This document shows positions 49,501-55,756 of a stretch of DNA of 64,000 bases, piece by piece. The stretch comes from an uncultured Acidobacteriia bacterium (lineage in GTDB: Bacteria; Acidobacteriota; Terriglobia; Bryobacterales; Bryobacteraceae): the NCBI GenBank assembly GCA_903907865.1, contig CAIVPR010000044.1, positions 310,001-374,000 of the forward strand, in the 5' to 3' direction. Positions within the stretch are counted from its first letter, which is position 1. Each line of letters opens with the position of its first letter. The notes below the pieces were generated by a model. It saw only the letters and a list, made by a program, of their open reading frames with translations, made no database searches and was not told the DNA's origin. The translations under genes and the position numbers were made by a program.

Positions 49501-52276
49501 CACCATTGCCGAGCAGGATCGTGACCGTGTTGTCCCCGGAGTTTGTGACCGCGATGTCCGGCTTTCCGTCGCCGTTGAAATCCGCGACCACGGCCGCGGT
49601 TGGGCTGCTACCCACACTTGCACTGCCGTACAGACTGAAGGGAGCCGACCCATTGCCGGTCCACGCGCTGACCGTATTCGCGTTGCGGTTGACGGAAACG
49701 AATGCGGCGTGGTTGTTGATGTTGGCCGGAGCGACAAAATAGGTGCCGCTGTCGGCCGCAGTCGTACCCGGCACAAACCCACTGGAGGCCACGGGTGTAA
49801 CCGTGAACGTCACGGGAGCGGAGGTACTGGCCAAGTGTGTGCTGTCGCCGTTGTAGCGCGCCGTTAGCGTGTGACCACCGGGGGTGAGGCTCAGTACCGT
49901 CAAACTGCCACTATTGCTTGTTCCAAGCAGGTTGAACCCGTCATAGAATGCGATTGAGCCCGACAGGCCCGACGGGGTAGCAGTCGCGCCCAAACTGACC
50001 TGAGCGCCGTAGGTCGAAGTATTTGACGACGATCCAGTGGTCAAGGTGATACTCGTCGCCGTTTTCGCCACCGGGTTGCCGCCCAGGAGCGTTGACAGCG
50101 AACTGCCGCCCTGACTCCCAACGACCACGTCCAGGGTCCCGTTGGCGTCGAAATCGCCTACCGCGATCGAGCCCGGGTTGGCACCCACGGTGAACGGACT
50201 GCCGGCGATCGCCGTGAAGCCGCCGCTGCCGTTGCCCGTCAGAGCGTACAGCAGCCCGGTGGTCCAACCGGAGACGAGGAAATCCACCTTGCCGTCGCCA
50301 TTGAAGTCCGTCGCCACCAGGCTCCACGGATTGGTGCCGGACGGGAACGTGACGTCTGAAACCTGGTTGAAGCCGGTGCCGCCCGAATTCTGCAGGAAGA
50401 TGCTCAACGAATCGGTGGAGAAGTTGGCTGTGGCCAGGTCCGGTTTGCCGTCGCCGTTGAAATCGCCAACAGCGATGGAGCGGGCCCGGTTTCCCACAAT
50501 CAGTTGATTCCAGGAGGACAGCGTCCCGTCGCCGTTCCCCAGGTAAACAGTCACGGTGTTTTGACCAGACGCATTGCTTTCGTTGGCGTTGGCAACCGCG
50601 ATATCGGCCTTGCCGTCGCCGTTGAAGTCCGCCACCGCGATGAAGTTGGGCGTGTTCCCGCTGGTGTAGGTGTGGGCCAGAGAGAAAGTGCCGTCGCCGG
50701 CTCCCAAATATACGCCGACCGCGTTTGTGCCCGAATGTGCCACCGCCAGATCGGCAATGCCATCGCCGTTGAAGTCGGCAACGGCAACATGCCGCGGGAG
50801 GCTGGTGCTGCCCGTTGAGAACGCCGCTAGCGGGGAGAACCCGTTGAACCGGAAGTTGGTGTCGTAGGTTGCGAGCAGGATCGAAACCGTGTTGTCGCCG
50901 GAGTTGGTCACCGCCAGGTCCGGGTAGCCGTCGCCGTTGAAATCGCCCACCGCGACGCTGCTGGGGGACGCGCCGGTGCTCCAGACGCCTAGTTGGGTCC
51001 AGACAGCCGTGGCCGGATTCACCTTGTACACGCAAACCTGGTTGCTACTGCGGTTGACCACCGCCGCGTAGTTGGCCGGCTGCGTCGAGCTAGGCGTGTA
51101 GTCGAAAGTGGCCACATAGTACGAATTGGATTGGGAAATGGACGGTCCGGCATTGAAGCCGGTCGCGGAGACCGCGTTCAGGTTATAGGTTGCCTTGCTG
51201 GATGCGGCTGCCGAGTAGGTGGCGTCGCCGCTGTACCGGACCCACAAGGAGTGCTTGCCGGGAGCGAGGCTGGTAGTGTCCATCGTTGCGAAACCGGTAC
51301 CGGCGACGATCGGCTGGCGCCCTAGAAACGCCACGCCGTCGTAGAACGAGATCGAGCCCGTCGCGGAGAAGGCCTGTCCACCCGAAGTCGAGACGGTTCC
51401 ACGGATTGGCGTCACGGTGCCGTAGGTGGCCGAGCTGAAGAAACCGTCGACCGCCACGGTTGTGGCCGTCTGTGCCCTAGGAAGGAACACGGCGTTCGCG
51501 GTTGGCCGGTAGGCATCGAGGTCCAGACGGACGACGGGTTCAGCCTTCTCCTCGACCGGGCCCAGCAGACGGCCCTGGGGGCTGAACCGGGCGACAAAGC
51601 CCGCGCCGTTGGACCGGGAACCTCCGATCACCGGATTGCCCTGGGGGTCCAAGCCCATAAGGTTGGCCGCTTCATCCCCTTCCCCGCCGAGGTAGGTGGA
51701 CCACAGCAACTGGCCGTCGGCGGAGAGGCGCGCGAGGAACGCGTCGGAGGCACCACCCCGCCGCCCTTGGTGGGGGTCGCGCAGCGGCAGATCGTCGGCG
51801 GTGGTGGTTCCGGCCAGGTAGACACCGCCGTCCCCGGCCAAGGCCAGTGCCCGCACTTGGGTGGACGCCGGATTCCACCCCATCCACCAAGTCCACTCCC
51901 AGCGGGAGCCATCCGGCGCGACCTTGCCGATAAACCCGGCCCCGCCCGCAAATACAAAGCCACCCCGGTCGACCGCCAGCGCGCCGACGGCGGAGGGCGC
52001 GGCAGACCGCCACTCCGCGTTCTTGGCGACATACCCGGCACCGCCCAGATAGACGGACCCGGTGGCATCAAGGGCAAGAGCGGTCACCGGCTCGTCGACG
52101 GTAGCGCGGTACAGCTCCTTGCCGTCGGAAGCTGACACCGCCCAGAAGCCCCGAGCGCCGTCGCGCCCGTGTGTATAGAGGTTGCCGGCGGCATCGGAGA
52201 CCGGTGGCGTGACTTGGGCCGACAGGCTGAGAGTCACGAGAATACCCAAGAGTGTGGCGGTTCTGGAAGCGGTCAT
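34535..52276 (-). CDS. giant exported FG-GAP/Ig-like repeat protein (about 5,913 residues)
   Basis: One uninterrupted frame of 17.7 kb. Order from the N-terminus: signal peptide; SBBP-type propeller repeats (about 51.5-52.2 kb); seven units of Ig-like domain plus FG-GAP block (about 51.4-42 kb); a DUF11-like module; six filamin/invasin-like repeats (about 41.1-39.4 kb); two further modules with three cysteines each (39.4-38.1 kb); an Ig domain and an eighth FG-GAP block (37.7-36.7 kb); eight near-identical 77-residue ITWANP repeats; a DUF11-like end. I count about 53 DxNxDG calcium motifs of type DFNGDGxxDLAV, six or seven per block, as in seven-bladed integrin-like propellers. Probably a surface adhesin or matrix protein. 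ATG 52276; TTG 52279 is possible. Confidence 0.88.
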   Translation of the reverse strand: MTASRTATLLGILVTLSLSAQVTPPVSDAAGNLYTHGRDGARGFWAVSASDGKELYRATVDEPVTALALDATGSVYLGGAGYVAKNAEWRSAAPSAVGALAVDRGGFVFAGGAGFIGKVAPDGSRWEWTWWMGWNPASTQVRALALAGDGGVYLAGTTTADDLPLRDPHQGRRGGASDAFLARLSADGQLLWSTYLGGEGDEAANLMGLDPQGNPVIGGSRSNGAGFVARFSPQGRLLGPVEEKAEPVVRLDLDAYRPTANAVFLPRAQTATTVAVDGFFSSATYGTVTPIRGTVSTSGGQAFSATGSISFYDGVAFLGRQPIVAGTGFATMDTTSLAPGKHSLWVRYSGDATYSAAASSKATYNLNAVSATGFNAGPSISQSNSYYVATFDYTPSSTQPANYAAVVNRSSNQVCVYKVNPATAVWTQLGVWSTGASPSSVAVGDFNGDGYPDLAVTNSGDNTVSILLATYDTNFRFNGFSPLAAFSTGSTSLPRHVAVADFNGDGIADLAVAHSGTNAVGVYLGAGDGTFSLAHTYTSGNTPNFIAVADFNGDGKADIAVANANESNASGQNTVTVYLGNGDGTLSSWNQLIVGNRARSIAVGDFNGDGKPDLATANFSTDSLSIFLQNSGGTGFNQVSDVTFPSGTNPWSLVATDFNGDGKVDFLVSGWTTGLLYALTGNGSGGFTAIAGSPFTVGANPGSIAVGDFDANGTLDVVVGSQGGSSLSTLLGGNPVAKTATSITLTTGSSSNTSTYGAQVSLGATATPSGLSGSIAFYDGFNLLGTSNSGSLTVLSLTPGGHTLTARYNGDSTHLASTSAPVTFTVTPVASSGFVPGTTAADSGTYFVAPANINNHAAFVSVNRNANTVSAWTGNGSAPFSLYGSASVGSSPTAAVVADFNGDGKPDIAVTNSGDNTVTILLGNGVLGNSTGGFNPAPGSPISVGGQPQYIATGDFNGDGIADLAVANFQSTSNSITILLGNGDGTFHQATGSPASVGSNPWFIAVADINGDGKADLVVPNGGSSNAYVLLGNGDGTFTTWTILTVGSSARSVAVADFNGDGRPDLAFANYNNNSITIYVQNSTGTGFSQLSDITLASGTNPWNVVAFDFDADGKIDLAVTGFTSSKVYVFKGNGNGTFSSAANSPVSAGTNPSGLLVEDFNGDGRPDLAVADQSGNVTVLKGAASATVTLTSTPNPSRFGQSVTLGATLNPQPGSLGYPVLITDNGAPVAAGQTDQFGKISVPTAFLMPGTRTLKSSYSPGPSYFPGTGTLTQTVTTSPISGFVAATFGAGTNVQNAISADFNGDGIPDYATANSTSNSISVYLGGNGGFTQASGSPYTDAASPQMVVVGDFNNDGKIDLAIANANNSVTILLGNGDGTFSAASGSPFSTTVVPFGLVVGDFNGDGIEDLALAGYASKTVEILQGSGTGTFSSAAIVRLANAPARLVVTDFNTDGNPDIVVASPTANVVTLLTGLGQNNFAASTIALSGASNDVAVADFDGDGKLDLAIAGESIITVLRGDGVGGFTAFPLSPVSAGVDNAALVISDFNSDGKPDLAFLSSQQSIIVLLNTTASAGNASFAAAPYSPFSVATTGPNSLAVGDFNGDGAPDILTANSTNNVSILRGAVQSSVTLSASPSPSTFGSSVTLTATVSPTTVSGYVTFYDGVNVLGSAFASGGSATLSTNQLGAGTHSLYVYFAGGPTTVPSTSARVSQTVNTTVSNGGLGVGASTISTGAYFVAAGDINGDGKSDLVAVNRSANTVSVWLGNGAGGFTQSGGSITVGSSPTGVVVADLNRDGRADLAVSNSGSNTVTILLQNANGTFSPSSASPVAAGSLPQYITTGDFNGDGIPDLAVVDFSSNDVKILIGDGVGGFPTALQHTVGVGTAPWFATVVDFNGDGKADLAVSNGGSSNASLFLGNGDGTFTGWNTLAVGSSARSIATGFFDGDSRLDVAVGNYNNNTVSVFVQNSAGTGFIQKADVTLPGGANPWTVVAGDFNADGKTDLAIGAFSGNSVYLYLGNGDGTFRLATGSPFSTGNGPGSLVIGDFNGDGTPDLAIANQNDSTITFLVGTNSTTTTLAVSPNPVSWGVQGAFLTATVTPAAATGQVTFYADSTVLGTATLSNGSATYIAFGFPPTATTFRARYQGSAGYLGSASSVVTETVHFTGGGALSNSGSITQASTRNVSVADLDGNGRPDFVSANSAAGTVSVWYNNNGGITAGPVVTVGTNPFASVIGDFNRDGKPDIAVVNFGSANVSILLQGANNTFSVSGSVAVGTNPIQIASGDFNGDGLIDLAVANYGPGTLTILLGNGDGTFRQPSGSPISTVANPQFIGVADLNGDGIADLVVTGAGNSNNVAVLLGNGTGGFAAGVGGTFSAGQDARSVAIADLNGDGKLDLAITGFYTDNVTILLQKSDRSGFNSGNAISLPAGSNPLSVVAVDFDADGQIDLAVGTYTSGTVTTFKNNAATFTQSGRYAVAAGPGNIAVAGIFTNGTPDLAVSGQNGGAIALLQGVPGSTVSLSATPVTSTSGTPVVFSLTLAPIGASGTVTLYDGASILGTAYIAPLTNSVGTFTAKNLAAGAHSIRAYYAGDSSHAPGVSATVSVTVNALVDYTVGSSTITTVGGSLPQALVTADFNNDGRLDIAAIDVVNQTIRVSLAQPSGGPMHEATGSPISDTHGPVSLVAGDFNRDGKMDLAIANATDHSVTILLGDGTGGFSAAPGSPVVPNTPGSGSNPMRLAIADFNGDGIADLIVTTPNANTTTILLGNGLGGFAEWSHYNVSGQVAIADFNGDGIPDFAVTGSSPSVWLGDGGGGFHQVTGNSFGAADKVVAGYFDSDTRADLAFVNSATGTTTIWLGNGQGGFSQHGASFAPGSNIAAVVAADFSGDGKQDLAFGFGSSVQFWLGDGAGGFAQGTPATATVTGTILSMVAADVDRDGRADVVVGLAVSGSGAVQVLRGLAATTTLSLTASPNPVALGNPVTLTATVSPSNATGKVVFYSGAIVAGFGTVTNGVATIAPSSLPAGSSSVRAMYLGDANFATSQSTPFTLGVATGNAETYIGASYVIFGGATEMRLADLNNDGIEDFVFVNNNSVQVCLGGGIPQDSYGYPNGCNTLTAGSSPVSVAVADYNKDGYPDLAVANITEGTVVVLPGNGDGTFGSPSTVYTFGQNVWPNSIAAADFDEDGNPDLVVTNLNAASVAVLMGDGQGGFTLRASLPTGTGPYSVLTTDLNKDSHADIAVYNYVSHSISLYRGDGFGAFTQAPGSPIVVQATNPGTATALATADLNGDGYPDFIVPNTFDSNILTVISNGSGGYTAGAVSVGSIGGGPGDLSLRPTVIYTADVNGDGHPDLIVGGNAISTTTWHEACPYVDYFPNRTAKIIAAISTFHMCDGESDYQFPAGIIMTGDGSGNFTQFINSNYTTGQTTPSLFFLPEAPVAGISGNPYPYNGTNNMATLMFGDATHIYGLIPEETRAWTATLSHGGSFARGQSGQYTVNVRNSGSTGIYGPVTVTDVAPAGMTVTAMSGAGWDCSSLPKCTRPDGVNGGGTYQPITVTVSVSQTAATPLVNLVSVLGDIFSTIATDSTNILFGDTLTIQKSHSGSFYQGQVGAQYSLTVSNTSSLNSGGTITVTDTPPSGMTITGMSGTGWTCAALPTCSRSDVLAGGSSFPAITVTVNVAANAGSPLVNQATVSGGNAPSASTSDSTVVNTIRPVFVSLPSTVPTGTVPSFTVQLQDSQGTLLAGLSSSVTITSAPSGVSGTLTASTVNGVATFGNVVVATPGTYTLTASTSIGTATATIVVTLGPPSKLVFTTAPPSSGITGITLPALAVQVQDASGNPEPGSSAPVTISSSPSGVSGTLAVNATTGVATFSNLVFNSPGTYTITAASSGLASVVSANLTITTAHLVFVTQPSTGLAGVPVSTVSVQITDSGGSAITGVAVPISLASSPTGVGGTLTATPVNGVATFNNLVFGVSGSYTLTASATGVTIANSTAIAIAPVHLVFTTQPSSGLAGVPISSISIQISDPGGNPVSSITGTVSISSTPTGVGGTLSATPVNGVATFNNLVFSGSGSYTLTASASGVTSANSAAITISPVHLVFTTQPSSGTAGTALTTVSVQISDPGGNPVSGISGPVSISSTPAGVGGTLTATPVNGVATFNNLILTSVGSYTLNATASGTTGASSSSIAIGAGAAAKLVFSTQPPSSVNTNQVFGAAVQVQDAYGNPVSSTAQVAIGSPVTGTTTVGAVGGLATFTNLIFPSAGTYSLNASSPGLSSTSSNSIVVVQASQAQTITFTLDPSVNVAFASSQNPYALPAFATASSGLQVSFVSTTPSVCTVSATSTFNYASAVWMANASVIGYGTCSITASQPGGGIWLPASPVTQTILIDGPLAVNVSHSGSFYKGQNGAKYSVRVSNASNSEIAIVTNVAFAASQGMTISGLSGSNWSCSVATVSCTRSTPLGSSGTFETILVTVNFDVNAASPGSLQATATDTAIGVSATATDSSALLPALPTQTIAFNPNTSLNIAFASPANPYSLRLYASATSGLQVSFASNSPTVCTVPANSTFDSALQQWTVTASVIGYGTCSITASQPGVGGVWMPAAPVTPAILIDGPLATTVTHTGSLQKGQNGARYSVWISNVASAGIAIVTNVAFAASQGITITGLAGSNWACSVATLFCTRSTPLGASGTFETILVTVNINANATSPASLQAIATDTAIGVSNTGTDSSSLLPVSNRLSVSTTSTTLAVAPSSTSTLGHALTLTASVATVASGQVSFFDGSAVLGVSAVNSSGVATLTTGLLRPGPHALSARFDGATPNLPSTSAPVVATVSAVASTGMLSSSISTAPPAAVAQGDFNGDGIADLVVANQAANTISIFIGNGSGGFAPASVATIAVGQTPSSVLALDFNGDGKVDLAVTNSGSGTVTVLLGDGTGGFSAAPGSPVSVGSQPRHVAAGDFNGDGLPDLAVVNSGDNTVSILVGNGNGSFSHFSDEATGLTPFSIAVADFDGDGYADFAVSNSGSGSVTVKLGNGRGAFTEASGSPFAAGTGARFIVAADLNGDNIPDLAVANYGAGTVSILFGDGYGSFPYSSSTTVGSNPAAIALSDFNGDGATDLAVANSGSGTASILLGNGGGAFTAMANSPFGAGTSPVALVAGEFNGDGRADLAVVANGSSEVRLLLGKAPLVITWANPVAISYGTALSATQLNATANVPGTFAYTPASGTVLSVGTAQTLSVTFTPTDSVNYASATATASITVNKAAPTITWTNPAAITYGTALSATQLNATASVPGTFAYIPASGTILSVGTNQNLSVIFTPTDTTNYATATGTATVTVNKATPTITWANPTAITYGTALSATQLNATASVPGTFAYTPASGTVLSAGTNQTLSVTFTPTDTANYATATATALITVNKATPTITWANPAAITYGTAISGTQLNATASVPGTFAYTPAAGTVLSAGTNQTLSVTFTPTDTANYATATATATITVSKATPTITWANPAAITYGTALSATQLSATASIPGTFAYTPASGTVLSAGTNQALSVTFTPTDTTNYASATATGSITVNRATPSITWANPAAISYGIALSATQLNATATVPGTFAYTPASGTILSVGTAQTLSVTFAPTDATNYATATATASITVNKATPTITWTNPTAITYGTALSATQLNATASFPGTFAYTPASGTVLSAGTNQTLSVTFTPTDTTDYATATATAPITVSKATPTIAWANPTAITYGTALSATQLNATASIPGTFAYTPASGTVLSVGTNQTLSVTFTPTDTTNYASRTATTTITVNPAPPVDVTNQIKATATGLVLNRATNTYTSTLTVTNTGATAIAGPLQIVLTGLPAGVSLTSQTGVVPTGSYTGLPYITATTTPLAPGASVSVSLKFTDPSNAPISYVTKVLSGGF
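34870..36716 (-). repeat. eight tandem 231-bp coding repeats (MBG-like)
   Basis: Within the giant gene, eight copies of a 77-residue unit opening ITWANPxAITYGTALSATQL and containing GTFAYTPASGT. Unit length is constant, and most differences are single substitutions. Near-identity at DNA level makes unequal recombination and misassembly likely. Confidence 0.9.
39400..41130 (-). repeat. six tandem filamin/invasin-like repeats
   Basis: About 95 residues each, within the giant gene. Each contains a variant of LVFTTQPSSGLAG, then GVxGTLxATPVNGVATFNNL and GSYTLTAS. They probably form a rigid beta-sandwich stalk. Confidence 0.8.
43090..51450 (-). repeat. seven-fold super-repeat of Ig domain plus FG-GAP propeller, period about 1.34 kb
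   Basis: The Ig-like motif (I/T)(S/T)FYDG or its equivalent recurs at about 51340, 49940, 48600, 47280, 45930, 44615 and 43275, spacings 1315-1400 bases. Each interval holds one block of six or seven FG-GAP motifs. The unit is about 450 residues. Confidence 0.8.
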
Positions 52277-52288
52277 CAAGGTCAGAGT

Positions 52289-52335
52289 AAGCTCCGGCGG
52301 CCAGAAAAAACGAGGCCGGAAAGCTTACTTTTTTC
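52289..52335. promoter_or_regulatory. hairpin between giant gene and GH44 gene
   Basis: AAGCT (52289-52293) pairs with AGCTT (52322-52326), and CGGCC (52298-52302) with GGCCG (52314-52318), giving a stem interrupted by a small internal loop. On the plus strand six T follow at 52330-52335, terminator-like ahead of the GH44 gene. On the minus strand the hairpin ends about 12 bases before the giant gene's start and contains GGAG. Either role is unproven. Confidence 0.35.
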
Positions 52336-52506
52336 CTACTTCGGGCTCCGACTGGTTTACCGGACGGATGCTGCATTGAAAAGAATGGGGTTAGCAGGCA
52401 GCCTGTGTCCGGAGAAGCCATACAAGCATGGGGACCTGCGGCGGCATTCCGGATGCTGGCTGCGCGCGGCTCTGTCTGGATTTCGGTCTCGGAGGACAAT
52501 GGAGCC

Positions 52507-54987
52507 ATGGCTTTTTTGCGTGCCGTTGTGGTCGGACTGGTCAGTCTTTGCGTCGCCATTGGACAGTCAGGTCCCGCCCTGTCCGTGGATGCCAATGCCG
52601 GACGCCATGCCATCTCCCCGGACATCTACGGCATCAACTTCTACTGGGACCTCGGTAGCGCCAGCGATCCCAACCGCGCGGCGATCGAGGCCGCGGCCCT
52701 CGACGTCCGCGCCACCGCTCGACGCTGGGGCGGCAACGGCACCAGCACGTACCACTGGAAGCTCGACGTCAGCAACATCGCCGCCGACTGGTTCTTCGAA
52801 ACGCTGCCCGACGGGGCTGTCAACGCCTCGAAACTGCCGTCCGGATCCTCATTCAACCAGTACGCCGACCGTGCGCGGGTCAGCGGCGGCAAGATGATCG
52901 GGACGATTCCGGTGCTCGGCTGGCTGCCGAAGGCACGCGCGGAGGCCTGCAGTTTCGACATCCGGAAATACGGGAGCCAGTGCAAGGTAGATCCCTACGC
53001 CCAGTACCATACCTCGAAGTGCGGCAACGGAATCGTCTACGACACCGCTTGCGGCGATTCTTCGAAGACCGACGGACTTGGTCCCAAGATTCCCGTCTAC
53101 ATCAAGAACGACCCGACCGACGCCTACGCCCAAGCCGACGAGAAGCTGCAGGCGGACTGGGTGCGCTACTTGGTGTCCCGTTACGGGAAGGCGAGCCAAG
53201 GCGGCGTATCCATTTGGAGTCTGGACAACGAGCCGATCTGGTGGGACACCACGCACCGCGACATCCACCCGCAGCCCTATACCTACGACGAATTACTCGC
53301 TGTGGATACCCGGTACGCGGCCGCAATCAAGCAGGCCGACCCCACGGCGCTGGTTTCGGGCCCGGTCGGGGACAACTGGTCCTCGCTCTGGTTTTCCAAG
53401 GCGGACATCGTTACCGGACAGGCGCGGGGAAACTATTGGTCAAACCCGGTGGATCGAAACGCGCACGGGGGTATGGCGCTGCTGCCCTGGTATCTGCAGC
53501 AGATGCGGAACTACGAGGCCAAGAACGGCGTCCGGCTGATCGACTACCTGGACCAGCACGCCTACCTGGCACCCGGCAACGTGGGGCAGTCGGCCGTAGG
53601 GAACGCCGCAACCCAGACGCTGCGGCTGCAATCGACACGGGTGATGTGGGATCCGACCTATGTGGTGACCGGTGACTATTGGATCAAGGACGTCGATAAC
53701 AACGGCGCGCCTGTGGCTCCGGCTTTCATTCCCCGGCTGCGGGACATGGTGGCGCAATACTATCCGGGCACCAAGATCGCCCTCACCGAATACAACTGGG
53801 GCGGGCTGAACGACATCAACGGTGCCCTTGCGCAAGCAGATCTGTTGGGTGTTTTCGGACGAGAGGGACTGGACGCCGCAACCCTGTGGGGACCGCCCGG
53901 TCCACTGGCTCCCGGTGCGTTCGCGTTCAAGATCTACCGCAACTACGACGGGATCGGAGGATCGTTCGGCGACACCGGCGTGCAGGCAACCAGCGCCGAC
54001 CAGTCCAAACTCGCCGTCTACGCGGCGCTCCGCAGCGACCGGAATCTGACGGTCGTGGTCATCAACAAGACAGCCGGAGACCTATCCACGCAGTTGAGCC
54101 TTGCGAATTTCGACGCCGGTCCGGTTGCGAAGGTCTGGCGGTATTCGGCGTCCCAACTGGGCGCGATCACGGCGCAGGCTGACGCGCCAGTGGGCGGCAG
54201 CAACCTCGCGGCGGTTTTTCCGGCGAATTCAATCACGATGCTGGTGGTTCCGCCCGCCACATTCCCCGTGGAGCGCCCGGCTATCGCGGCGGTTACAAAC
54301 GCAGCCTCATACCGGACCGCGATTGCTCCCGGACAGATGGTCGTGGTTTGGGGCAGCCATCTGGGTCCCGACCAGCCAGCGCCGTTGCAGCAGGATGCAA
54401 ATGGCATGGTGACGACCAGTGCGGGGGCTGTCCGTGTGCTATTCGACGGCGTTCCAGCACCGGTCGTATACGCCTCGACGACGCAATGCGCGGTCGCGGT
54501 GCCCTATGCTGCCGCGCTGAAGGCCACAACGCATGTCCAAGTGGAGTTCCAAGGCGTCCGGTCCGACCCCTACGAGGTGCCCTTGACGGCCACAGGACCG
54601 GGATTGTTTACGGCGGACGCCAGCGGGACCGGGCAGGGGGCGATCCTGAACGAGGACGGGATAACGCGGAATTCGGTGTCGGCACCGGCTCGGCCCGGAT
54701 CGGTGGTGGTCCTTTGGGGAACCGGCGAAGGAGTGACGGACCCGCCCGGCGTGGACGGGCGTCCGGCGGTGGATGTGCTGCCCAAGCCCGTGGCCCCGGT
54801 ATCGGTCATGATCGGCGGACTTCCGGCCTCGGTGGAATACGCCGGGGCCGCGCCCGGCAACATGCCCGGGCTGTTTCAAATCAATGCGCGGATCTCCGCG
54901 AACGTGGTCCCCGGCGACAAGGTGCCAGTGGTGGTCACAATCGGGAAAGTGGCGAGCCAGGACGGGGTGACGGTGGTGGTCCGATAG
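52507..54987 (+). CDS. GH44 family glycanase with C-terminal TIGR03437-type domain
   Basis: An 826-residue exported enzyme from ATG 52507 with signal MAFLRAVVVGLVSLCVAIG. The GH44 catalytic part (about 20-540) has RRWGGNGTSTYHW, the acid/base E242 in SLDNEPIWW and the nucleophile E428 in LTEYNWGG. GH44 enzymes cut beta-1,4 glucans, xyloglucan or mannan by a retaining mechanism. From about residue 590, VTNAASYRTAIAPGQMVVVW, VVLWGTGEG and GLFQINARI match the Solibacter-associated TIGR03437 domain, whose role is unknown (possibly cell-surface sorting). The giant gene diverges from it across about 230 bases. Confidence 0.9.
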   Translation: MAFLRAVVVGLVSLCVAIGQSGPALSVDANAGRHAISPDIYGINFYWDLGSASDPNRAAIEAAALDVRATARRWGGNGTSTYHWKLDVSNIAADWFFETLPDGAVNASKLPSGSSFNQYADRARVSGGKMIGTIPVLGWLPKARAEACSFDIRKYGSQCKVDPYAQYHTSKCGNGIVYDTACGDSSKTDGLGPKIPVYIKNDPTDAYAQADEKLQADWVRYLVSRYGKASQGGVSIWSLDNEPIWWDTTHRDIHPQPYTYDELLAVDTRYAAAIKQADPTALVSGPVGDNWSSLWFSKADIVTGQARGNYWSNPVDRNAHGGMALLPWYLQQMRNYEAKNGVRLIDYLDQHAYLAPGNVGQSAVGNAATQTLRLQSTRVMWDPTYVVTGDYWIKDVDNNGAPVAPAFIPRLRDMVAQYYPGTKIALTEYNWGGLNDINGALAQADLLGVFGREGLDAATLWGPPGPLAPGAFAFKIYRNYDGIGGSFGDTGVQATSADQSKLAVYAALRSDRNLTVVVINKTAGDLSTQLSLANFDAGPVAKVWRYSASQLGAITAQADAPVGGSNLAAVFPANSITMLVVPPATFPVERPAIAAVTNAASYRTAIAPGQMVVVWGSHLGPDQPAPLQQDANGMVTTSAGAVRVLFDGVPAPVVYASTTQCAVAVPYAAALKATTHVQVEFQGVRSDPYEVPLTATGPGLFTADASGTGQGAILNEDGITRNSVSAPARPGSVVVLWGTGEGVTDPPGVDGRPAVDVLPKPVAPVSVMIGGLPASVEYAGAAPGNMPGLFQINARISANVVPGDKVPVVVTIGKVASQDGVTVVVR

Positions 54988-55013
54988 GCGTGCGTCAACG
55001 TTGGCATGTTGCC

Positions 55014-55038
55014 GAGCCACGACCGCAAGGGAGTGTTT
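55014..55038. repeat. REP-like repeat, copy 2 (single arm)
   Basis: Exact 25-base match to the right arm of the repeat at 21874-21898, with similarity continuing through TTCGAGCCAT on the 3' side. It lies between the ends of two convergent genes. Confidence 0.8.
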
Positions 55039-55063
55039 GTTCGAGCCATGCGCAGCCGCTGAA

Positions 55064-55756
55064 TCAGCGCAGGATCGGCAGCCCATGCCCCCGGTTCAAC
55101 TGCATCCACAGCTCCTGGTATCGCGCCTCCGGCAGTTCCGCCTTCAGTTGGAACCGGAAGGTGCGCTCCAGCACTGTAATGGTCAGGTCGAACGGACCGG
55201 AGGTGCCCACACTGTCTATGTCGGACATCCGCCACGTCCTGGACTCGCCCGGCCGGGCGGTCTTGTAAACAATCTGCTCCTTGCCCACGAGCAGTTCCCC
55301 CTGCGAACCGCCCGTGCCATGCAGCATCTTCACCGGCAACCGCCATTCCGGCTTCACGGCAGGATCGGCAAGTGCGGCGACGAACCGTTTGTCCAAGGTG
55401 CGGCTAAAGACCGGATACCAGTCAGTGGCCATGGCGGCGGGAGTCTTTTCAAATAGATAGACCCGGTCACGGCCCAGTTCGGCGCGGTTGTCCTCGTATG
55501 TGAGGATGCGGAGGAAGTCCGGGCCGAGCCGTAGTTCCTGGATGTCCTCGTACTTCCAGTGGCGCGAGTCCTTCGCGCCCTTGCCGCTTTCGTCGAACGA
55601 GATCCCCGCGTCGTCAATCTTGAGGACGCCAGCTCCCCCATGGCGGAGATGCCGGTGGGTCACGTTGTACGACTTCGGAGTCGCCGCGGCAGCCGCAAAC
55701 GCCAAAAGCATCAAGCACGCGCAAGTCTTGGTTTCAGTTCGAAGTGCCATTTCCAT
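55064..55756 (-). CDS. exported protein of unknown function downstream of cusA
   Basis: About 230 residues. With ATG 55756 or 55750 the protein has a signal peptide (RTETKTCACLMLLAFAAAAA) but overlaps the end of cusA by about 40-46 bases. ATG 55711 would share one base with the cusA stop (TGATG), a common coupled start, but shortens the signal. The mature part (VLKIDDAGISFDE, then KYEDIQELRLGPDFLRILTY, TWRMSDIDSV and TFRFQLKAELPEARY) looks like a double PH/GRAM-like beta domain. Unnamed family. Its position suggests co-expression with the efflux pump. Confidence 0.65.
   Translation of the reverse strand: MEMALRTETKTCACLMLLAFAAAAATPKSYNVTHRHLRHGGAGVLKIDDAGISFDESGKGAKDSRHWKYEDIQELRLGPDFLRILTYEDNRAELGRDRVYLFEKTPAAMATDWYPVFSRTLDKRFVAALADPAVKPEWRLPVKMLHGTGGSQGELLVGKEQIVYKTARPGESRTWRMSDIDSVGTSGPFDLTITVLERTFRFQLKAELPEARYQELWMQLNRGHGLPILR

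Noticed and set aside
52289-52335. Riboswitch ahead of the giant gene or GH44 gene
   Set aside because: Only one hairpin is visible; no conserved core of a known riboswitch class can be recognised.
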